Shown here: positions 22,963-27,679 of the stretch, piece after piece
Numbering within the stretch: the first letter of the stretch is position 1
Layout: every line of letters starts with the position of its first letter
Assembly: GCA_046539045.1 (NCBI GenBank)
Contig: JBKHHU010000017.1
Location: 1-27,679, forward strand
Origin: JBKHHU01 sp046539045
GTDB taxonomy: Bacteria > Planctomycetota > Phycisphaerae > SM23-33
DNA: 27,679 nt
Direction of reading: 5' to 3'
Translations under genes and position numbers: made by a program
The notes under the pieces: model-generated
Told to the model about the DNA's origin: nothing
What the model saw: only the letters and a program-made list of their open reading frames with translations
Database searches by the model: none

Positions 22963-23766
22963 TCATTTCCGATCGGGCCGGGTCGTTGCGGTCAGCAGGC
23001 GGACCAGCGGCTTGGCCAGCACCTCGTGCGACGCCTCGCCGACGGCTACATATGTCCAACCCTCAAACCGCACAGCCAGGAAATTGCACTTGTCGCTTGT
23101 CCCGGCGTTCATCCTGTGGCCCGCGAACATCCTCGCGGCGATCAGCCCCAGATCTCGTGGTTGCTCCTTCAGGACGACAATCGAGATCGAGTTCCCGTCG
23201 AAGAGGACCAGGTAAGAGGCCACTTTTTCGTTGCGGAACGACGCCATGCAGCTGGCCTGCAGTTCCATCCCGTCCCCGGGGGTTGGCACCGCGACTGTCT
23301 TGCCCACCCGTTCGGACATCCATCCAGCCATCTCGCACGGCTGACCGCCGGGGAAGCGTTCCTGCGATGGATTGTGATCGTGTGGCTTAAGGTTACTTTC
23401 GTGGATCTCCGCCAGTTCGGTCTGGGCCACGGCGGTGGAATCGCCGGAGAAGGCAACCGACAGCAGGGGGATCCCCACCAGCAGCATCGCCGCGGCGGCG
23501 ACAGCCGGCCAGAGTCGCCGGAAACGTTGCGTGAAGACCGTGCGGGGTTTGTCCTGGTTCCGCGGGCCTGTGGCATCGGTCACCTGTTGCTCGATGGTAG
23601 TCCGAAGCCTGTCCGGAGCCTGAACGGAGGCAAACGCGTGCTGCAATCTTGCCTGGATGGCCTTCATCTCCGTAAGCTTTGCGGCCGATGTGCTGTCCAA
23701 ATCCTCCGGCTGATCGGCTCGTCCCTGCAGGACGTCTTCGAGTTGTTCGTCGGAAAGCGGGGTCAT
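22963..23766 (-). CDS. membrane-anchored anti-sigma factor-like protein
   Basis: A 267-residue single-pass inner-membrane protein: cytoplasmic N-terminus (about 1-85), membrane segment LWPAVAAAAMLLVGIPLLSVA (about 85-105), then a periplasmic domain of about 160 residues that contains ASYLVLFDGNSISIVVL and FEGWTYVAVGEASHEVL. The topology and the position after an ECF sigma gene identify it as the likely anti-sigma factor. The zinc HxxxCxxC anti-sigma motif is absent. Its ATG overlaps the sigma stop codon as TAATG, so the two are made in step. The periplasmic domain has four Cys, which may sense redox or be structural; the signal it senses is not evident. Confidence 0.75.
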   Translation of the reverse strand: MTPLSDEQLEDVLQGRADQPEDLDSTSAAKLTEMKAIQARLQHAFASVQAPDRLRTTIEQQVTDATGPRNQDKPRTVFTQRFRRLWPAVAAAAMLLVGIPLLSVAFSGDSTAVAQTELAEIHESNLKPHDHNPSQERFPGGQPCEMAGWMSERVGKTVAVPTPGDGMELQASCMASFRNEKVASYLVLFDGNSISIVVLKEQPRDLGLIAARMFAGHRMNAGTSDKCNFLAVRFEGWTYVAVGEASHEVLAKPLVRLLTATTRPDRK

Positions 23767-24314
23767 TATTCTCGTCCCATGAAGCCTAAGTCGATCGCGT
23801 GTTCGTGAAGCCGTTCTTTCAAGGCGCTCCGCGCACGGCTGGTGCGGCTTTTGACGGTACCTACCGGGACATCCGTGATCTCGGCGACTTCTTCCTGGCT
23901 CAAGCCTTCCACGTCGATCAAAAACAGCGTCATCCTCTGGTCCTCGGGTAACTCGCCCAATGCTCTGATGACCTGCTCATCCGAAAAATTTTCCAACATA
24001 TCGGATGCATCGCTCCAGGAAGTGGGCTCGACGGGCTCGTCCTGCTCGATCAGTTCCTCTTCAACAGGAACCTCAGGCCCGACGACCTTGCGGTGCCGCA
24101 ACTGATCAATCCACGTATTGTGAAGAATTCGCATCAACCACGCTTTGCAGTTGCTGCCTTCGCGGTAGGTATCAAACCGCTGCAAAGCCTTCGCAAAGGT
24201 CGTCTGCGTCAGATCCTCCGCCGTGGTCCGGTTCCGGGTCTTGGCCAAAGCGGCCCGGAAAACCGAATCCAGGTGAGGCATTGCGATCTTCTGGAAGTCT
24301 TTTACATCGGCCAT
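23766..24314 (-). CDS. ECF-type RNA polymerase sigma factor
   Basis: A 182-residue sigma70-family factor with only regions 2 and 4. Region 2 is at about 14-85 (AEDLTQTTFAKALQRFDTY, then AWLMRILHNTWIDQLRHRK), and region 4 at about 115-170 (LPEDQRMTLFLIDVEGLSQ, EEVAEITDVPVGTVKSRTSR). An acidic linker of about 30 residues separates them. These are marks of an ECF sigma factor, which redirects RNA polymerase to stress or envelope genes. A membrane anti-sigma partner is coupled to it. A candidate self-promoter lies just upstream. The ATG at 24314 has only AGGT close by. Confidence 0.92.
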   Translation of the reverse strand: MADVKDFQKIAMPHLDSVFRAALAKTRNRTTAEDLTQTTFAKALQRFDTYREGSNCKAWLMRILHNTWIDQLRHRKVVGPEVPVEEELIEQDEPVEPTSWSDASDMLENFSDEQVIRALGELPEDQRMTLFLIDVEGLSQEEVAEITDVPVGTVKSRTSRARSALKERLHEHAIDLGFMGRE

Positions 24315-24347
24315 ACCTAAGCCGTGACGCTCTCACGCCACCCTCAA

Positions 24348-24374
24348 TAACGATCCTTCCTGGGCTCCCGTTCC
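24348..24374 (-). promoter_or_regulatory. candidate autoregulatory ECF promoter
   Basis: On the minus strand, GGAAC (plus 24370-24374), a 17-nt spacer and CGTTA (plus 24348-24352). GGAAC is the commonest -35 of ECF promoters and CGT a common -10 core. Transcription would start about 28 bases before the sigma ATG. The sequence is short and could be chance. Confidence 0.35.
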
Positions 24375-24490
24375 AGAGTATTGTAGAAACGGTTACTTTG
24401 AGACGTTGGCTTAACTTACAGGGGATGGACTCCGTTTGCCACCGTTGTTTCTTCGCGCGCGGCTTGTTCTGGCCGGTCCCTGCCCGACCC

Positions 24491-25951
24491 TCAGAACCCG
24501 TACCGCAAGGCGGCGTACACGTTCGAATTCCGCGCGAACTGGGTGAAAAAGGTGTGCGGATGGGCTCCGAAAAACACGTTCCCGCCAAATTCTACGCTCC
24601 AGTGGTCGTCGATCTTGTAACTGACCTTCGGGCGGAGGTAGGCATCGGAATCGCTAGGACTGTAGAAAGCGAACATCGAAAGGGTGAGGTTCTGGCTGAG
24701 GTACTGCTTGCTGATGCGGAAGGTCAGGACGTGACGGAATTCGTCGGCGCTTTTGGCCGTGGTGGGCAGGGCGTCCTTGTACTGCTCATAGTCCTGCATC
24801 CATTCCAGGTAATACTGCATGCCGATGCGGAGATCGTGGGCCACTTCCGGCAAATCCCGCTCGTATCCGACAAGGAAGCGGATCTGATCGTTGTTGATAA
24901 ACGGATCCTCCCCCGAGCGGTCATGTTTCGAATCGTAGTACCCGAATTCGACATTCCCGATCCCCCCATGTATCTGCTTGCGGGCGCTGGCGCCGTAGAC
25001 GTTCAGCCGCGGGAATGTCGCCTCCCCGGTCACAGGGTTCAGCCCCCCGGGGCTCTTCCAGTAACCCCAATACCCGTAGGCCGCCAACTCCAGCCCCTCC
25101 AGGTTCCTGAAAATGCGGAGGTGGAATTCGTCGTCCCGGAACGGCTCGTTCGGTTCGTCCCCATCGATTACCGCGTCCCGCCCGGCCCGCCGGCCCAACG
25201 TGTTGCTCCAGTAGGAGATCCGCCTGCCACGGACATACCGATCACCGTCGAACTGCGGGACATAGACGACGTCGACGTTCGCGAAATCGCTGAACGCGCT
25301 GAGTTTGATCGCGTCGGAGGGAGCCTTGAGGTACTCCACGTCGCGCCCTATGAAGAACGAGATCCAGTCCTTGGGGAACAGGTCGTTGATGAAGATCAGG
25401 TCGCCGGTGCCCCAGGTGAGAATCTGTCTGCCTAGACGTATATCCAGCCAGTCCAACGGTGTGAAGGATACGTTCGCCTCTCGCAAGTTGAACCAGCCCT
25501 GTCCGCTCTGCAGGTCGACGCTGTGATGATCGAGCACCGGATCGTAGAGGAAGTCGCCCGTGACGCGGAAGCTCATCTTCTTCCACGCCTTCATCCATTT
25601 CAGTTGTAAGCGTGTCTCTCCGACGGACGCGTCCTTCTGGTGCCGGTCCGCCTGGGTGCGTACCCCCCCGCGGACCTCCCAGAACCCGGTCAGATCCAGC
25701 CAGTCCGGCAGGACCTTCTCGTCTTCTTCCCGTTCCGGCAACGGTTCCTCATCGTCACCCAGCCCCTCCGGTAGCGACGGCCCGCCGGGTTCGTCACCAT
25801 TCAGACCGGCAGGGAGGGTGGGGCCGTCCGTTCCGCCGTCATCCCCGCCGAGCCCGGGCGGCAGGGCCGGGCCTTGCTGGGCATGTGAAATAGCGGTCAG
25901 CATAGAGACGATGACTACGTTCAGGCAGATCGTGGTGCGTAACTTGTTCAT
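24491..25951 (-). CDS. DUF1302-like outer-membrane beta-barrel protein
   Basis: A 486-residue exported protein. The signal peptide ends near SHA|QQ (residue 23). Residues 26-70 hold three related repeats (GPALPPGLGGDD, GPTLPAGLNGDE, GPSLPEGLGDDE), probably a flexible acidic linker. From about 80 the chain is a long series of alternating beta strands, including LDIRLGRQILTWGTGDLIF, ending in VYAALRYGF with the terminal Phe of BAM-inserted barrels. The WGxxDLIxxxDxFxPxD-type stretch is like DUF1302 proteins. These commonly lie beside MMPL exporters and LolA-like proteins, as here. Start: two adjacent ATGs; the second (25951) has better spacing from GAGG (plus 25957-25960). Confidence 0.72.
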   Translation of the reverse strand: MNKLRTTICLNVVIVSMLTAISHAQQGPALPPGLGGDDGGTDGPTLPAGLNGDEPGGPSLPEGLGDDEEPLPEREEDEKVLPDWLDLTGFWEVRGGVRTQADRHQKDASVGETRLQLKWMKAWKKMSFRVTGDFLYDPVLDHHSVDLQSGQGWFNLREANVSFTPLDWLDIRLGRQILTWGTGDLIFINDLFPKDWISFFIGRDVEYLKAPSDAIKLSAFSDFANVDVVYVPQFDGDRYVRGRRISYWSNTLGRRAGRDAVIDGDEPNEPFRDDEFHLRIFRNLEGLELAAYGYWGYWKSPGGLNPVTGEATFPRLNVYGASARKQIHGGIGNVEFGYYDSKHDRSGEDPFINNDQIRFLVGYERDLPEVAHDLRIGMQYYLEWMQDYEQYKDALPTTAKSADEFRHVLTFRISKQYLSQNLTLSMFAFYSPSDSDAYLRPKVSYKIDDHWSVEFGGNVFFGAHPHTFFTQFARNSNVYAALRYGF

Positions 25952-26027
25952 CATGTCCTCATTTCGAACTTCGATAAGGGTGGTGGTTCAGGAGACCCAC
26001 CGCCCGCGAAGGGGGACATCCCGGATT

Positions 26028-26110
26028 GGTTGGCGGGTCTGGCGACCCGCCAACGGGTGCAAAGCGTTCGCAGTGAGCATCGAGAAGCGTGGCAGGTCTC
26101 CCGACCCGCC
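26028..26110. repeat. interspersed palindromic repeat, copy 2
   Basis: An 11-bp perfect stem (26029-26039 with 26044-26054, loop TGGC), a spacer, and a second palindromic part (GTGGCAGGTCTCCCGACCCG, 26089-26108). The first 26 bases differ from copy 1 (19381-19462) only in the loop, while the second palindrome carries its core in the opposite orientation. A further imperfect palindrome (GGTGG...CCACC, 25980-26001) lies directly upstream. The element sits between two genes of one apparent operon. Confidence 0.65.
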
Positions 26111-26128
26111 CAAATCCTACTGGACTCG

Positions 26129-27031
26129 CTACTTCAGATACTGCATCGGAGGCCGGCGGAGGTACCGCTCGGAGAAGATCTCTTCCTTCAGCGGCACGTC
26201 GTACTTCACGTCCGAATACTGCATCACGGTATACGACTTGTCCCGCAGGTCGGTCATCCGACTCTTGACGACCGTGGGGTGTCCCTGGATGTTCTTGACC
26301 CCGAGGGCGTTGTACCGGCGGTATTCCTTGCCCTGATCGTCGTAGTAGGACGTCTGCACGACGACGAACGAATCCTTGTGAATCCACATCTTGTAGTAGG
26401 CGAAGTCGACGTATTTTTTATTCTTCGGCGTGTTCTTCAGGATGTAGTAATCTTTCGTCTCATCCACCAGTTCGTGTTTGTCCAGATCGATATTCCGGCC
26501 GGACACATCCTCATAGAGGAAGTGCGAGCCGACGAAGCTCGTGCGCTTGTCGGCAGCGGAGATCCGCTTGAGGTTATCCAACTGCGGCATGTAGAGCCAC
26601 CGGTCGTCATCTTTGCCCATGTGCTTCCAGACCAGAAATGCCCAGTTGTCCACGTCGGCAGGACGGTGGAAGAAGACATAGAACTTCTGCTCGCCCGTGT
26701 GCTGCTCGATCTCCTTCTGCTCCTTCTCGGGCAGCTTCTCGATCTCTTTGTCGCTGAGTTTCTTGGCCTTCGGATGCGGCTCGTCCCATCGGATGATCGT
26801 AAATTCGCGCGATCGTTTGTTCTTCCGGGCGTCGACGATCGTCATGTTCACGTCGGCCTTGCCGGTTTTGCCCTGGTAGTAGCTGACGTAATTGGTCTTC
26901 TCGACGATCTCATCCACGCTCGGACGCGTGGTCGTCTCTTTGGCGGGTTTGGTGGTCTGGGCCTTCAGCAGGCCGGTTGCACCGGTCAGCACCGCGATAG
27001 CCATCAATGTGCTCAGTGTTCTGATACGCAT
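26129..27031 (-). CDS. LolA-like outer-membrane lipoprotein-sorting protein
   Basis: A 300-residue exported protein. The signal peptide is residues 1-24 (LSTLMAIAVLTGATGLLKA|Q). The mature part is a half-barrel of beta strands typical of the 'outer membrane lipoprotein-sorting protein' group (LolA-like): VNMTIVDARKNKRSREFTII, then WLYMPQLDNLKRISAADKR, FVGSHFLYEDVSGRN, and YYKMWIHKDSFVVVQTSYYD. It should carry a lipid or lipoprotein through the periplasm. The ATG at 27031 has AAGGAG (plus 27040-27045) at 8-nt spacing; a TTG two codons earlier is too close to it. It begins 2 bases after the MMPL gene ends, so the two are one operon. Confidence 0.82.
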   Translation of the reverse strand: MRIRTLSTLMAIAVLTGATGLLKAQTTKPAKETTTRPSVDEIVEKTNYVSYYQGKTGKADVNMTIVDARKNKRSREFTIIRWDEPHPKAKKLSDKEIEKLPEKEQKEIEQHTGEQKFYVFFHRPADVDNWAFLVWKHMGKDDDRWLYMPQLDNLKRISAADKRTSFVGSHFLYEDVSGRNIDLDKHELVDETKDYYILKNTPKNKKYVDFAYYKMWIHKDSFVVVQTSYYDDQGKEYRRYNALGVKNIQGHPTVVKSRMTDLRDKSYTVMQYSDVKYDVPLKEEIFSERYLRRPPMQYLK

Positions 27032-27033
27032 AG

Positions 27034-27679
27034 TCAATTCTCCTTCCCGACAGGTGCGGGGTTAAGAATACATTTGTCTCTCTTGGAAAGCATTCGGCAG
27101 GCACCTGCCGCCACCAGCACCACACCGACAGCGACCAGCACCAGCCAGTTCAGGCCGATGTCCAGGTAGCGATAGCCGTTGACAACAACCAGCGCCCCGG
27201 CCGCTACGGAAGCAGCGATGCACGTGCCGCACTTGCAGGCAATCGACGTGTCAGCACTCGTTGCGAACATGCGCTTTTCGAGCAGGCGGATCATTGCCGG
27301 CAGGATGAACAGCGTGGCAACCCCGCTGACCAGCAGGATCGTCGCCAGCAGCGTGCCGACCGTCTTGTACGGAATCAACGGGGCCAGCAGCAGCGGGAGG
27401 AACCCCGCGGCGATGACGATGATGTTCCGCATGATCGCCCGCGCAGGCTCGCCGAAGACCTGCGGGGCAGCTTCCTTCCACGACCCGGTCTCGGTATAGA
27501 TCGCTCTGCTCCTGGCGAGGAAGTGTATCGCAAAGTCCACCGCCAGCCCCAGCGTGAGGCTGCTCAGCACCGCCACCGGCATGTCGTACTCCTTCCCCAC
27601 AATCCCGATCGCGCCGTAGATCGCCGCGATCGTCACCGTCAGCGGGACCATGCTCAGCAGGCCCCACAACGCCGAGCGG
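27034..27679 (-). CDS. MMPL/RND-family exporter, C-terminal part, cut by window end
   Basis: About 214 residues of the C-terminus are visible and the frame runs open through the right edge. It has the C-terminal membrane block of an RND/MMPL transporter: WGLLSMVPLTVTIAAIYGAI, VLSSLTLGLAVDFAIHFLAR (with the family's GxxVDFxIHF motif), IIVIAAGFLPLLLAPLIPY and VGTLLATILLVSGVATLFIL, then LPAMIRLLE. After that comes an extra Cys-containing stretch (ACKCGTC) with two more hydrophobic segments and a polar end, which is unusual for MMPL proteins. Such exporters move lipids or hydrophobic molecules across the inner membrane. Its partners are the LolA-like and DUF1302-like genes downstream. Confidence 0.85.
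   Translation of the reverse strand, partial: RSALWGLLSMVPLTVTIAAIYGAIGIVGKEYDMPVAVLSSLTLGLAVDFAIHFLARSRAIYTETGSWKEAAPQVFGEPARAIMRNIIVIAAGFLPLLLAPLIPYKTVGTLLATILLVSGVATLFILPAMIRLLEKRMFATSADTSIACKCGTCIAASVAAGALVVVNGYRYLDIGLNWLVLVAVGVVLVAAGACRMLSKRDKCILNPAPVGKEN

Overview
This GC-rich window is tightly packed with genes, and most sit in head-to-tail groups on one strand. No rRNA, tRNA, CRISPR array, transposase or phage gene was recognised. The content is a PilMNOP inner-membrane platform with GspE, PilT, GspF and two pseudopilins, outer-membrane beta-barrels, an ECF sigma/anti-sigma pair, an MMPL-type exporter set, and a Gfo/Idh oxidoreductase with an unusual glycoside hydrolase. Together these point to a Gram-negative (diderm) bacterium, most likely of the Planctomycetota, class Phycisphaerae or close by. 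The taxonomic call is inference from gene content and style; no marker gene is present.

Layout, left to right. (1) 1-4930, plus strand: the tail of a cut gene coupled to a ferritin-like protein, a Gfo/Idh/MocA oxidoreductase, a strong terminator, a clan GH-A glycoside hydrolase without a signal peptide, and an orphan radical SAM protein with a B12-binding-like N-terminus. A bidirectional terminator (4972-5011) closes this side. (2) 5042-7602, minus strand: a TorF-like outer-membrane porin; a two-domain protein fusing an archaeal-type adenylate-kinase-like domain with a damaged P-loop to a nucleoside-deoxyribosyltransferase-like domain, apparently read from a leaderless mRNA; and a stranded C-terminal gene fragment. 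(3) 7640-17534, minus strand: hemW, a 288-base gap, then pilM-pilN-pilO-pilP-like-gspE-pilT-gspF-pseudopilin I-pseudopilin J. This is a type IV pilus / type II secretion hybrid without secretin, major pseudopilin or prepilin peptidase in view. (4) 17643-18884, plus strand: an FHA-domain protein with its own terminator, then a small unit with a near-consensus promoter, a leader of about 213 nt, two tiny coupled ORFs (42 and 24 codons) with excellent ribosome binding sites, and a closing hairpin. (5) 18888-20564, minus strand: manC (GDP-mannose synthesis) and ruvX, separated by an interspersed palindromic repeat. (6) 20862-22841, plus strand: an aldo/keto reductase with two C-terminal Fe-S cysteine clusters and a class II aldolase-like protein lacking one usual zinc ligand. 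(7) 22911-24374, minus strand: ECF sigma factor and membrane anti-sigma-like partner joined by a TAATG overlap, with a terminator and a candidate autoregulatory promoter. (8) 24491-27679, minus strand: the C-terminal part of an MMPL/RND exporter (cut by the window end), a LolA-like periplasmic lipoprotein-sorting protein and a DUF1302-like beta-barrel. This looks like an inner membrane-to-outer membrane lipid or lipoprotein route. A second copy of the palindromic repeat lies between the last two.

The items most worth following up are the kinase-like/deoxyribosyltransferase-like fusion with its leaderless promoter, the tiny-ORF unit with a structured leader at 18416-18884, and the palindromic repeat family.
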